Part shown: in pieces, positions 17,679 through 26,131 of the stretch | Layout: each line of letters starts with the position of its first letter | Position numbering within the stretch: position 1 is the first letter of the stretch | Source of the DNA: Devosia sp. FJ2-5-3 | GTDB lineage: Bacteria > Pseudomonadota > Alphaproteobacteria > Rhizobiales > Devosiaceae | Direction of reading: 5' to 3' | Length of the DNA stretch: 64,000 bases | Assembly: GCF_029201545.1 (NCBI RefSeq) | Contig: NZ_CP104007.1 | Location: 2,576,501-2,640,500 of the forward strand | Made by a program: the position numbers and the translations under genes | Notes under the pieces: model-generated | Told to the model about the DNA's origin: nothing | What the model saw: only the letters and a program-made list of their open reading frames with translations | Databases searched by the model: none

Positions 17679-18806
17679 CTATTGTCCGAGAATGAGCGTG
17701 GCGTGGGTTGTCATGACCCCGCCCTGATTGCTGACGATGCAGGTCTTTGCACTGGGCACCTGCAGATTGGCCTGGCCGCGCATCTGCCGGACGCCCTCGA
17801 TCACCAATTGCAGACCGGGCATGCCGGTTTCCGAAAGCAGGCCGCCGGACGTGTTCACCGGCAGGTCGCCGTCGATCTCGATGCGCCCACCGGAGACGAA
17901 GCTGCCGCCCTGCCCCTTGGCGCAGAAGCCATAGTCTTCCAGCGTCATCGGCACGGTGATGGTGAAGCAGTCATAGATCTGGGCGACGTCGATATCGGAT
18001 GGCGCGAGGCCGGCCATCTCGAACGCCTTGGCCCCTGACACGACCGCCTGGGTGGTGGTGAGATCAGGGCGCTGGGCCACCGCCCAGGACGTATTGCCCT
18101 GCCCCAGCCCCAGGATGGGCACCGGATGGGCCACCTGCAATTGCCTGGCACGCTCGGCGCTCATCAGGATGATTGCGGCGCCGCCATCGCTGATCAGCGC
18201 GCAATCGTCGCGCAGTAGCGGCAGGACCACGGGCGGGGAGGCCAGATAGGTGTCCATGTCGAGAGGCTTGCGCAATTGCGCATTGGGATTGGCCGCGCCG
18301 TGCCGCCGGGCAGCGATCGCCACCGCACCAAGCTGTTCGCGCGTCGTGCCGAACTCGGCCATGTGTCGCCGAGCGATCATGCCGTAGCCGGCTGCGGTGC
18401 CGTACCAGCCGTGCATGGTCGCATCGGCGCCATGTGGACGGCTGTAGTTCTGGCGACTGCCGGTCTTGGGATTGTCGGCAAAACAGATCACGGCGACGTC
18501 GCATAGACCCGCCTCGATGGCCAGGCTTGCATAGGTGATCAGCCCGATATTGGCGGCGCCACCCTGGTCCCACACCCCGCCGAGACGTGGCTGGATGCCC
18601 AAAGCTTCGGCCACCTGCGAACCGAACATGAACTGCGGTGCAGAGGTGGGGAATTTGACCAGCACCCCGTCGATGACGTCTTTTTCGATGCCCGCATCGG
18701 CGATGGCGTTGCCGACTGCTTCGGTGATCAGCGAGATCGGGCTGCGCCCCTCGAGCCGACCGAAAGCGGTGTGACCTATGCCGGCGATAACGACCTTTCC
18801 GCGCAT
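17679..18806 (-). CDS. thiolase-like protein lacking catalytic Cys and His (possible retro-aldolase)
   Basis: 375 residues from the ATG giving MRGKVVIAGIGHTAF; a longer upstream frame overlaps the hydratase gene and is rejected. SCP2/thiolase fold. The nucleophile segment reads DQGGAANIG at 80-88, with Gly where Cys is expected. The usual GHP motif reads GMP at 328-330. A conserved YDCFT (278-282) remains. Cys-less thiolase-like proteins that pair with DUF35 partners (for example Ltp2) are retro-aldolases cleaving beta-hydroxyacyl-CoA. A DUF35 gene lies at 25534-25929 in the same regulon. An ordinary acyl transfer role seems unlikely. Confidence 0.82.
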   Translation of the reverse strand: MRGKVVIAGIGHTAFGRLEGRSPISLITEAVGNAIADAGIEKDVIDGVLVKFPTSAPQFMFGSQVAEALGIQPRLGGVWDQGGAANIGLITYASLAIEAGLCDVAVICFADNPKTGSRQNYSRPHGADATMHGWYGTAAGYGMIARRHMAEFGTTREQLGAVAIAARRHGAANPNAQLRKPLDMDTYLASPPVVLPLLRDDCALISDGGAAIILMSAERARQLQVAHPVPILGLGQGNTSWAVAQRPDLTTTQAVVSGAKAFEMAGLAPSDIDVAQIYDCFTITVPMTLEDYGFCAKGQGGSFVSGGRIEIDGDLPVNTSGGLLSETGMPGLQLVIEGVRQMRGQANLQVPSAKTCIVSNQGGVMTTHATLILGQ

Positions 18807-18807
18807 G

Positions 18808-19581
18808 CTACTGCCCCGTGAACTTGGGCTGGCGCTTTTCGATGAAGGCGAGCCGGCCCTCCTGCGCGTCCTCGGTCTGGCGCAAGGTGCGCGCCACCAT
18901 TTGCTCGAGACGGAGGCCCGTGGCGGTGTCGACGTCGCGGCTGCGCACCGCAAGTTCCTTGCTCGCCTGCACAGCCAGGGGCGCATTGGCGGCAATATTC
19001 TCGGCATAGCGCTGGGCTTCCGCCATGAGATCCTCGCGCGGCACCACCTTGTTCACGAGGCCGAAATGAGCGGCGCGGTCTGCGTCCATGGTGCCGCCAC
19101 CGAGGAGCATCTCCATGGCGATCGGATAGGGCAATTGCTGGGCGATGCGCTGGGTGCCGCCATTGGCAGCAACAATGCCGCGCTTCACCTCCGAAAGTCC
19201 GAACTTGGCGTCCGGGGTGGCGATACGGATATCGGTTGCGAGCATGAGGGTGAGCCCGCCGCCGAGGCAGTAGCCGTGCACGGCCGAAATGATGGGCTTC
19301 CACACCTCGAGCCCGCGGTTGAGGAGCGGCTGGCGCTGGGTCAACCAGAGATCGGCCCAGCCTCGCGAGGCCGGGCTATAGCTCTTGATATCGGCGCCAA
19401 CGCAAAAGGCGCGATCGCCGGCACCGGTAACGATGGCGACACGGATATCCGGATTGTCGCGGACTTCGATCCATGCGTCGGAGAGGGCCTGGTAGTGCTG
19501 CTCGTCGAGCGCGTTGAGGCGCTCGGGACGGTTGAGCGTGATGGTGGCGATGTGATCCTTGATGGCGAAATCAATGGCCAT
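18808..19581 (-). CDS. enoyl-CoA hydratase/isomerase family protein
   Basis: 257 residues. Crotonase fold: CVGADIKSY forms one side of the oxyanion hole and GYCLGGGLTLMLATDIRIA the other. LSEVKRGIVAANGGTQRI covers the catalytic-Glu region. It would hydrate an enoyl-CoA to a 3-hydroxyacyl-CoA. The thiolase-like gene starts one base after its stop, so the hydratase product is a sensible substrate for a retro-aldol cleavage by that protein. Confidence 0.9.
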   Translation of the reverse strand: MAIDFAIKDHIATITLNRPERLNALDEQHYQALSDAWIEVRDNPDIRVAIVTGAGDRAFCVGADIKSYSPASRGWADLWLTQRQPLLNRGLEVWKPIISAVHGYCLGGGLTLMLATDIRIATPDAKFGLSEVKRGIVAANGGTQRIAQQLPYPIAMEMLLGGGTMDADRAAHFGLVNKVVPREDLMAEAQRYAENIAANAPLAVQASKELAVRSRDVDTATGLRLEQMVARTLRQTEDAQEGRLAFIEKRQPKFTGQ

Positions 19582-19585
19582 GGCG

Positions 19586-20803
19586 CTATTCTTTCGACTT
19601 GTTGGACGCCGTCACGACGCCATCGGCGACCAGGCGGTCTATCTGATCGGCGCTGAGACCGAGTTCTGCGAGAATGTCGAGGCTGTGTTGGCCGAGCAGC
19701 GGCGGGGGCGTGCCGAGGTCGCGCTCAATACCGCCGAACGACACTGGATTGGCGACGGCGCGCATCTGGCCATAAACGGGGTGGTCGTAGGACTGGACCA
19801 TGCCACGGGCGAGCGTTTGCGGATGGTCGGCGATCTCTAGGACATCGTTGATGGGCACGCAGGGCACGCCCATCTCGGTCAGCAGTTCGACCCAATCGGC
19901 GATGCTGCGTTTGGCGACGATTTCGGCAACAAAAGCATTGGTCTCGGCTGAGTTCTGGACGCGAGCCGCGTTCGTGGCAAAGCGCTGATCCTCGGCCAGT
20001 TCGGCGCGACCCACGGCCTTGCAGAAGCCCTGCCACAGCCTGTCGTTGGCGACCCCGATGAGGACGTCCCCATCGGAGGCCTTGAACACCTGATAGGGGC
20101 AGAGAGACTCGTGGCCAGTGCCGGATTTCTCGGGAGCCCGACCATGTTTCCAGCTGCGCTGCAGGTTAAAGCCCAACAGACCAATCGCGCTCTCGAACAG
20201 GGAAACCTCGACATAGGCGCCCTGCCCGCTCCGCTCGCGGTTGAACAGAGCCGCGAGAATGCCTGCCTGGGCGTTGAGGCCCGTCGCCTGATCTATGGGT
20301 GAAAGCGGAACGCGAATATGCTTGCCGCCGGGCTCGCCGGTCATGGCCATCACGCCGGTGAAGGCCTGGAGGACGAGATCATAGCCCTTGGTGTTGGCGA
20401 GCGGGCCTGTTCGCCCAAAGCCCGAGATGGAGCAGTAGACGAGCCGCGGATTGATTGCGTTGAGGCTTGCATAGTCGATGCCCAGGCGCTCGGCGACGCC
20501 ACTCGAATTGCTCTCGACGACGACATCGACTTCAGCGGCGAGCTTGCGGACGATGTCGCGGCCCGCTTCGGTCTTGAGGTCAACCGCGATGCTGCGCTTG
20601 TTGCGGTTGACGCTCAGGAAGACGGTGCCGTCGCGCTGGCCGTCATCGTCAGCATGAAACGGAGGCCAATGGCGCGTGTCATCACCCTTGGGGCTCTCGA
20701 GCTTGATGATCTCGGCACCCATGTCCCCCAGATATTGGGTACAGATAGGGCCAGCCAGGACCTTGGTCATGTCCAGAATCTTGATACCCGTGAGCGGCTT
20801 CAT
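19586..20803 (-). CDS. CaiB/BaiF family (type III) CoA-transferase
   Basis: 405 residues. Begins MKPLTGIKILDMTKVLAGP; contains RNKRSIAVDLK, SGFGRTGP and GYDLVLQAFTG (141-151), which carries the conserved acceptor Asp. It moves CoA from a donor thioester to a carboxylic acid and so activates the acid for the hydratase and thiolase-like steps. It is the first gene of the downstream half-operon. A GntR-type palindrome (20823-20839) lies only 19 bases upstream of its start. Confidence 0.9.
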   Translation of the reverse strand: MKPLTGIKILDMTKVLAGPICTQYLGDMGAEIIKLESPKGDDTRHWPPFHADDDGQRDGTVFLSVNRNKRSIAVDLKTEAGRDIVRKLAAEVDVVVESNSSGVAERLGIDYASLNAINPRLVYCSISGFGRTGPLANTKGYDLVLQAFTGVMAMTGEPGGKHIRVPLSPIDQATGLNAQAGILAALFNRERSGQGAYVEVSLFESAIGLLGFNLQRSWKHGRAPEKSGTGHESLCPYQVFKASDGDVLIGVANDRLWQGFCKAVGRAELAEDQRFATNAARVQNSAETNAFVAEIVAKRSIADWVELLTEMGVPCVPINDVLEIADHPQTLARGMVQSYDHPVYGQMRAVANPVSFGGIERDLGTPPPLLGQHSLDILAELGLSADQIDRLVADGVVTASNKSKE

Positions 20804-20822
20804 AATATTTCCCTAGTCCTAA

Positions 20823-20839
20823 CAATGGTCGAACCATTG
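20823..20839. promoter_or_regulatory. GntR-type operator (copy 1)
   Basis: CAATGGT-CGA-ACCATTG: 7-bp arms with a 3-base spacer, between livM and the CoA-transferase start. It matches the TGGTnnnACCA core known for FCD-type GntR regulators such as PdhR. The same sequence class recurs at 25964 and 27567. Confidence 0.75.
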
Positions 20840-20865
20840 ATTATTGGGCAGATTGTTCTGTCAGC

Positions 20866-20887
20866 GCGGGCGCTTTCCAGTGCCCGC
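20866..20887 (-). terminator. weak hairpin after livM
   Basis: GCGGGC/GCCCGC (6 bp, 10-base loop) 13 bases after the livM stop. No U-tract. It could separate the transporter transcript from the CoA-transferase transcript, which has its own operator. Confidence 0.35.
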
Positions 20888-20900
20888 AGGTGACGACTTT

Positions 20901-21881
20901 TCAGAGCGGCCGCTTGAGCCAGCGTGAGAGCACACCGACAATGCCAGCGCGGAAGACGAGGACGCAGAGGACGAAGATTGCGCCCTGCACAACCAGAACC
21001 CACGATCCCAGATGGGACAGATAGTTCTGCATCGAGACGACAAGCGCCGCGCCGACGATTGGACCGAAGAAGGTGCCCATGCCACCCACGAGGGTCATCA
21101 GAATGACCTCGCTCGACATGGTCCAGTTGACGTCCGTCAGCGTGGCCAGCTGGAAGACGATGGCCTTGGTGCCTCCGGCAAGGCCGGCAAGCGTTGCCGA
21201 GAGCACGAACAGCATGACCTTGTGATGGACCACGTCGTAGCCAAGCGAGGTGGCGCGTGCCTCATTGCCGCGGATCGCCGCCAGCACTTCGCCAAAGGGC
21301 GAGTTGACGATGCGATAGACCGCCAGGAACCCGGCGAGGAAGATGACCAAGACGACCCAATAGAGCGTCATGTCGCTGGCCAGGTCGATGAAGCCGAACA
21401 TCTGGCCACGCGGAATGGCCTGCAATCCGTCTTCGCCACCCGTGAACGGCGCCTGCAGGGCGAAGAAGAACACCATCTGCGCAAAGGCGAGAGTGATCAT
21501 CGAGAAATAGATGCCGTGGCGGCGGATCGCGAGAAGGCCGAAGAGCAGGCCCATGAGCGCGGCGACGACGACACCTGCCAGGATGGCCAGCTCGGGGGTG
21601 AATCCCCAGGCCTTGGCAGTATATCCGGTGACATAGCTTGCCATGCCAAAGAAGGCCGCATGGCCGAAGGACAATAGTCCCCCGAAGCCCAGCAGCAGGT
21701 TCAATGAGCAGGCAAAGAGCGCAAAGCACATCACCTTCATCAAAAAGAGCGGATAGACGAAGAAGGGCGCGACCGCCAGGAGGGCAATCAGGGCAATGAC
21801 CAGACCGAACAGGAGCCTCGTGTTGCCGTTGCTTGCAGACTTGCCCGGGGAAAGGGAATTGGTGGTGTCGGACATGGTCAT
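20901..21881 (-). CDS. livM: branched-chain-type ABC permease LivM
   Basis: 326 residues; two ATG codons (MTMSD) are possible, and the first overlaps the livH stop as ATGA. About nine membrane helices, with the family signature LLLGFGGLLSFGHAAFFGMASY and GNEARATSLGY in the EAA-like loop region. Inner-membrane partner of LivH. In this context it probably imports the acid or cyclic amide degraded by the downstream CoA genes rather than an amino acid. Confidence 0.9.
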   Translation of the reverse strand: MTMSDTTNSLSPGKSASNGNTRLLFGLVIALIALLAVAPFFVYPLFLMKVMCFALFACSLNLLLGFGGLLSFGHAAFFGMASYVTGYTAKAWGFTPELAILAGVVVAALMGLLFGLLAIRRHGIYFSMITLAFAQMVFFFALQAPFTGGEDGLQAIPRGQMFGFIDLASDMTLYWVVLVIFLAGFLAVYRIVNSPFGEVLAAIRGNEARATSLGYDVVHHKVMLFVLSATLAGLAGGTKAIVFQLATLTDVNWTMSSEVILMTLVGGMGTFFGPIVGAALVVSMQNYLSHLGSWVLVVQGAIFVLCVLVFRAGIVGVLSRWLKRPL

Positions 21882-22765
21882 GCCCCCTTTCCAAACAGGC
21901 CGGACGGCTTGAGCAGAAGCACGATTGCCATGACGATGAAGACGACGGAGGTGGAGGCCTCGGGGTAGAACACCTTGGTGAGCCCCTCGATAATGCCGAG
22001 GGCAAACCCGGTGACGATCGCACCGAGGATAGAGCCCATTCCCCCGATGACGACCAGGGCGAAGACCACGATCATCAAGTCGTGCCCCATATTGGGGTGT
22101 ACCGAATAGATCGGCGCAGCGAGCACGCCGGCGACGCCTGCCAGCGCCACGCCGGCACCATAGGTCAGCGTGATCATGACCGGCACGTTGATGCCGAAGG
22201 CCTCGACCATCACCGGGTCTTCCGTCGCGGCGCGGAGATAGGAGCCGAGCCGCGTGCGCTCGATGATGAACCAGGTCGCGGCACACAGGACCAGCGCGGC
22301 GATGACCACGAAGGCGCGGTAGTTCGGCAGGAACATGAAACCAAGGTTCATGCCGCCGGAAAGCTCCGCCGGAATGGCATAGGGCATGCCCGAACCGCCG
22401 AACTGGATGCGGAACAGCCCGGTGATCACGACACCCAGGCCGAAGGTCAGCAGCAGGGAATAGAGGTGATCCTCATTGTAGAGGTGGCGCAGGAACAGCC
22501 GCTCGATGACCATGCCGAACACGCCGACTACGATCGGGGCGATGATGAGGGCACCCCAGAAAGGTATTCCCAGATAGGTCAGCAGCATCCAAGCGACGAA
22601 TGCGCCCATCATATACATCGCGCCATGCGCGAAGTTGACGATGTTCAGCAGACCGAAAATGATGGCGATGCCCAGCGAGAGCATGGCGTAGAAGGCGCCG
22701 TTGATGGCGCCGACCAGCAATTGACCGAACAGGGCCTGGGAAGGAATTCCGAAAATCTGAATCAT
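21878..22765 (-). CDS. livH: branched-chain-type ABC permease LivH
   Basis: 295 residues from the ATG at 22765 (MIQIFGIPSQALFGQLL); a TTG further upstream overlaps livF and is less likely. Family signature GLLNIVNFAHGAMYMMGAF and several membrane helices. It forms the channel with LivM, and its stop overlaps the livM start. Confidence 0.9.
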   Translation of the reverse strand: MIQIFGIPSQALFGQLLVGAINGAFYAMLSLGIAIIFGLLNIVNFAHGAMYMMGAFVAWMLLTYLGIPFWGALIIAPIVVGVFGMVIERLFLRHLYNEDHLYSLLLTFGLGVVITGLFRIQFGGSGMPYAIPAELSGGMNLGFMFLPNYRAFVVIAALVLCAATWFIIERTRLGSYLRAATEDPVMVEAFGINVPVMITLTYGAGVALAGVAGVLAAPIYSVHPNMGHDLMIVVFALVVIGGMGSILGAIVTGFALGIIEGLTKVFYPEASTSVVFIVMAIVLLLKPSGLFGKGA

Positions 22766-22776
22766 GTGCCCGGTCC

Positions 22777-23496
22777 TCAAACGCCGAGATAGGACTGGAG
22801 CCGAGCGGGATCGGCCTTGACGGTTTCGTTGTCGAACTGATCGACCACCCTGCCCAGCTCGACCACGTAGTGGCGGTCGGCAACCGAAGAGGCAAAACGG
22901 AAGTTTTGTTCAACGAGAACAATGGTGTAGCCACGCCTCTTAAGGTCGCCGATAACGCGGCCGATCTGCTGGATGATAACCGGGGCCAGACCTTCGGTGG
23001 GTTCGTCCAGCAGGATGGTCCGGGCCCCGGTCCGCAGGACGCGCGCCATGGAGAGCATTTGCTGCTCGCCGCCGCTGAGCTTCGTGCCGGGACTCTTCAA
23101 CCGCTCCCTGAGGTTGGGGAAGAGGGTAAAGATCTCATCCAGCGACATGGCACCCGGTGCGATGACCGGTGGCAACATGAGGTTTTCCTGCACCGAGAGG
23201 CTGGCAAAGATGCCGCGATGCTCGGGAACGAAGGCAATGCCGGCGCGGGCAATGCGGCGCGACGGGGCCGCGATCAGCTCGTTACCCTTGAACGTCACCG
23301 AGCCTTTGCGGCGCTTCATGATGCCGATGATCGACTTGAGCGTGGTGCTCTTGCCGGCGCCATTGCGACCGAGCAGCGTCACCACCTCTCCCTCATTCAC
23401 ATCGAAGGACAGGCCATGCAGGACATGGCTCTCGCCATACCAGGCGTTGAGATCGCGGATGGAAAGCACAGGCGCAGTCTTGGCGGGATCACTCAT
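22777..23496 (-). CDS. livF: branched-chain-type ABC ATPase LivF
   Basis: 239 residues. Walker A GRNGAGKST at 43-51, signature KLSGGEQQMLSMARVL, Walker B TILLDEPTEGLAP. Its start overlaps the livG stop by 8 bases, so the two ATPases are co-translated. Provides ATP-driven transport with LivG for the LivHM channel. Confidence 0.92.
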   Translation of the reverse strand: MSDPAKTAPVLSIRDLNAWYGESHVLHGLSFDVNEGEVVTLLGRNGAGKSTTLKSIIGIMKRRKGSVTFKGNELIAAPSRRIARAGIAFVPEHRGIFASLSVQENLMLPPVIAPGAMSLDEIFTLFPNLRERLKSPGTKLSGGEQQMLSMARVLRTGARTILLDEPTEGLAPVIIQQIGRVIGDLKRRGYTIVLVEQNFRFASSVADRHYVVELGRVVDQFDNETVKADPARLQSYLGV

Positions 23497-24250
23497 GGGG
23501 CACCCCGATATAGGCTTCGACCACGCGCGGATCGTTGGAGACGGCGTCATAAGTGCCTTCTGCCAGGACCTCGCCGCGCGCCAGCACGGTGATCTTGTCG
23601 GAAAGCTGCGCAACCACGGACAGATTGTGTTCCACCATGAGGATGGTGCGGTCCCGGGCGATATCTTGGATCAGGGCAGTCACACGCTCGATGTCTTCGT
23701 GGCCCATGCCGGCCATGGGTTCATCAAGCAGCATCAATTCGGGGCGCAGTGCCAGCGTAGTGGCCAGTTCGAGGCTGCGCTTGCGGCCATAGGAGAGCTC
23801 GGCTGCACGGGTATTTCGGTATTCGGTCAGGCCCACCGCAACGAGTAGTTCGTCCGCCTCGTCGTCCAGTTCGGCGAGGACGGCCTTTGAGCGCCAGAAG
23901 TCGAAGGATGCGCCGCGCTCACGCCGCTGGATGGCAACGCGGACGTTTTCATGCACCGTCTGGCCGCCGAAAACGGCAGAGATCTGGAACGAGCGAACCA
24001 TGCCGAGGCGGGCGACGTCCACGGCGCGCATCCGGGTGATGTCGCGGCCATTGTAGTGGATCGTGCCAGCAGAGGGCTGGAGGAATTTGGTCAGCAGATT
24101 GAAGCAGGTCGTCTTGCCGGCACCGTTGGGGCCGATGACAGCATGGACAGTGCCGCGCTGAACTTCCAGATCGACCCCTCGCACGGCGTGAAACCCGCCG
24201 AAGGATCGGCCGAGTCCGCGCGTCACGAGAATCGCGTCGGTTTTCGTCAT
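23489..24250 (-). CDS. livG: branched-chain-type ABC ATPase LivG
   Basis: 253 residues from ATG (MTKTDAILVTRGLG). Walker A GPNGAGKTT at 40-48; the signature reads ELSYGRKRSLELA, the usual LivG variant; Walker B LMLLDEPMAGMG. The long Q-loop insertion of LivG proteins is present. It is preceded by a strong hairpin separating it from the binding-protein gene. Confidence 0.92.
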   Translation of the reverse strand: MTKTDAILVTRGLGRSFGGFHAVRGVDLEVQRGTVHAVIGPNGAGKTTCFNLLTKFLQPSAGTIHYNGRDITRMRAVDVARLGMVRSFQISAVFGGQTVHENVRVAIQRRERGASFDFWRSKAVLAELDDEADELLVAVGLTEYRNTRAAELSYGRKRSLELATTLALRPELMLLDEPMAGMGHEDIERVTALIQDIARDRTILMVEHNLSVVAQLSDKITVLARGEVLAEGTYDAVSNDPRVVEAYIGVPHE

Positions 24251-24275
24251 GTCGGAATTCTCCGGCAGGAAGGGT

Positions 24276-24299
24276 ACCCCCGCCCGATTAGGCGGGGGT
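24276..24299 (-). other. hairpin following binding-protein gene
   Basis: ACCCCCGCC/GGCGGGGGT, 9-bp perfect stem, 6-base loop, 22 bases after the binding-protein stop and before livG. No U-tract. Probably stabilises the binding-protein segment of the mRNA or reduces read-through into the transporter genes. Confidence 0.65.
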
Positions 24300-24321
24300 G
24301 GGAGAAGCCTCGGGGCAAAGG

Positions 24322-25521
24322 CTACTGAACCAGCTTGCACGCGTCGTTGAGTGCGCGTGTCGCTACATCACCGGAAGTGGTGGAGAGCAGCTGGTAGATG
24401 TCCCACTCTGCGGTGGATTCGCTGGCGTTCTTCGCCTGGAAGAGATGCACGTCGCGGATGGCGCGATTATCGACCCGGAGCTGGACGTCCTTGCTCATGA
24501 AGTCGTTGATCGGCAGCTCGTGCATCTTGGCCATGACAGCATCTGCTTCGGTGGTGCCGGCAGCCTCGACAGCCTTGAAGTAGTGATGGGCGGCGCTATA
24601 GACGCCGGCCTGCATCATGGTCGGTGGACGGCCATGGACTTCCTCGAAGCGGGCGCTGAAAGCACGGGTCTCGTCGTTGAGATCCCAGTAGAATGGCGAG
24701 GAGAACTGGATGCCGCCGGCGGCTGCGGGGCCGAGGGTGTGGATATTGGCTTCGGTGACCTGGAGACCAGCGAACTTCTGGCCGCTCTCGGTGATGCCAA
24801 ACTCGCTGCCCTGCTTGATGACGTTGACCAAATCGGCGCCGGACAGCGCCAGCGCGATCACTTCGGCGCCAGAGGCCTGGGCCTGGAGCAGGAAGGATGC
24901 GTAGTCGGTGGTCCCGATCGGCACGCGAACAGCGCCACGGATGTCGCCATTGGAGGCTTCGATCAGCTTGCGGGCTTCATCTTCGAGCGAGTGACCGAAG
25001 GCGTAGTCGGCTGTGATGAAGTACCAGGATTTTACGCCGGCATCCTGCAGGGCACTGACCGTGCCGGCGACCACCGAATAAGTGTCGTAGAGCCACTGGG
25101 CGGAGTAGGCATTGCAGTATTGGCCGGTCAGCTCGGTCGAAGCAGCGCCCACGAACAGCGCCAATTCCTTCTTCTCTTCGGCAATCTGGCCGACGCCGAA
25201 GGCCACTGCCGAGTTGTTGACGTCGAGAATGGCGGACACGCCGTCCAGATCATACCACTGACGGGCAATGTTGGTGCCGATGTCGGCCTTGTTCTGATGG
25301 TCGGCGCTGACCACTTCGATCGGCTTGCCCAGAAGGCTGCCGCCAACGTCTTCGATGGCCAGCTGCACGGCCTTGACGGAGCCCTCTCCGCTGATGTCGG
25401 CGTAGATGGAGGACATGTCGGTCAACACGCCCACCTTCACGGCATCCTGCGCCTGCGCGGCCAGGCTGAACGACATGGTCCCGAGCGCCAATACGCTCGC
25501 TGCCAGCATGAACTTCTTCAT
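24322..25521 (-). CDS. Liv-type ABC substrate-binding protein
   Basis: 399 residues with a Sec signal peptide (MKKFMLAASVLALGTMSFSLAAQAQ, cleaved after AQA). The mature part is a periplasmic-binding fold of the LivJ/ANF-receptor type, starting VKVGVLTDMSSIYADISGEG (19-residue start of lobe 1). Ribosome site AGGAGGAGA. It lies between the DUF35 gene and livGFHM. It probably delivers the carboxylic acid or cyclic amide handled by the CoA and hydantoinase genes downstream. Confidence 0.9.
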   Translation of the reverse strand: MKKFMLAASVLALGTMSFSLAAQAQDAVKVGVLTDMSSIYADISGEGSVKAVQLAIEDVGGSLLGKPIEVVSADHQNKADIGTNIARQWYDLDGVSAILDVNNSAVAFGVGQIAEEKKELALFVGAASTELTGQYCNAYSAQWLYDTYSVVAGTVSALQDAGVKSWYFITADYAFGHSLEDEARKLIEASNGDIRGAVRVPIGTTDYASFLLQAQASGAEVIALALSGADLVNVIKQGSEFGITESGQKFAGLQVTEANIHTLGPAAAGGIQFSSPFYWDLNDETRAFSARFEEVHGRPPTMMQAGVYSAAHHYFKAVEAAGTTEADAVMAKMHELPINDFMSKDVQLRVDNRAIRDVHLFQAKNASESTAEWDIYQLLSTTSGDVATRALNDACKLVQ

Positions 25522-25533
25522 TATAATCTCCTC

Positions 25534-25929
25534 CTAGGAAAAATTCTTGGACATGAAAAGCGGCACGGTTGCTCCTGCTCGCTGCGTCCATTTCAAAATC
25601 AGATCCTGACCAACGCTGAAGCCCTGATCCAGTGGAACGCCCGGCCGGGCGCCATCAATCCGGCTGATCATGCGCGCCCCCTCCTCAAGCTCCACAATGC
25701 CGACGGCATAGGGAATTTCAGGCTTCACGCTCTCATGGAAAGCATGGTGATAGACCACAAAGCTCACCAGCTTCGCGACCCCGCGCGCCTCTTTCCACTG
25801 CCAGTCCCCGCCGAGACAGGAGGGACAATGGCTCTGTGGCGGCAGCCAGGCGTGGCGGCAATTGTTGCAAGCCTGAAAGCAGAGCTTTTCCTGCTCAAAC
25901 ATTTGCTGCTGATGCGCCAGAAGCGCCAT
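25534..25929 (-). CDS. DUF35 Zn-ribbon/OB-fold protein, likely partner of the thiolase-like protein
   Basis: 131 residues from ATG (an adjacent GTG would add one). The N-terminal zinc ribbon has Cys21, Cys24, Cys35 and Cys38 (CNNC, CPSC). An OB-fold of the DUF35 type follows. Such proteins form complexes with thiolase-like enzymes and are required for activity in steroid retro-aldolases and in archaeal HMG-CoA synthesis. Here it heads the transporter operon behind a GntR-type palindrome; its presumed partner is at 17679-18806 in the second half-operon. Confidence 0.85.
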   Translation of the reverse strand: MALLAHQQQMFEQEKLCFQACNNCRHAWLPPQSHCPSCLGGDWQWKEARGVAKLVSFVVYHHAFHESVKPEIPYAVGIVELEEGARMISRIDGARPGVPLDQGFSVGQDLILKWTQRAGATVPLFMSKNFS

Positions 25930-25963
25930 CACCCCTCCCCGGCGCGCTTGTTTGCGCGCTCAC

Positions 25964-25982
25964 TCAATGGTTCAACCATTGA
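25964..25982. promoter_or_regulatory. GntR-type operator (copy 2)
   Basis: TCAATGGTTCAACCATTGA, a 19-bp palindrome about a single central base, 34 bases upstream of the DUF35 start. A TTGACA-like -35 hexamer for leftward transcription lies at 26008-26013. Binding here would sit between that hexamer and the gene, consistent with repression. Confidence 0.78.
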
Positions 25983-26131
25983 TACATCAATCACTGTGTG
26001 ACAGAGTTGTCAAGCGGTTGGGAAAGCGTGTGAGGGCATGCAAAACAAGGGTTACAGGCGGCTTTAACGTCGCTCAAATGACTGAAAACCAACGTATTTT
26101 TATGGTCTAACCTTTTCGGAAGACGGATTTT

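Noticed and set aside
15772..17727. A 651-codon open frame antisense to hyuA
   Set aside because: It mirrors the hyuA codons exactly, has no recognisable domain and arises from the high GC content; hyuA has clear ATPase motifs and operon coupling.
20901..22286. A longer start for livM that would overlap much of livH
   Set aside because: The extension is livH read out of frame; the ATG at 21881 overlaps the livH stop as ATGA.
24298..26001. A 567-codon plus-strand frame over the Liv receptor and DUF35 gene
   Set aside because: Antisense to a protein with a signal peptide and a Zn-ribbon protein with four Cys; it shows no domain of its own.
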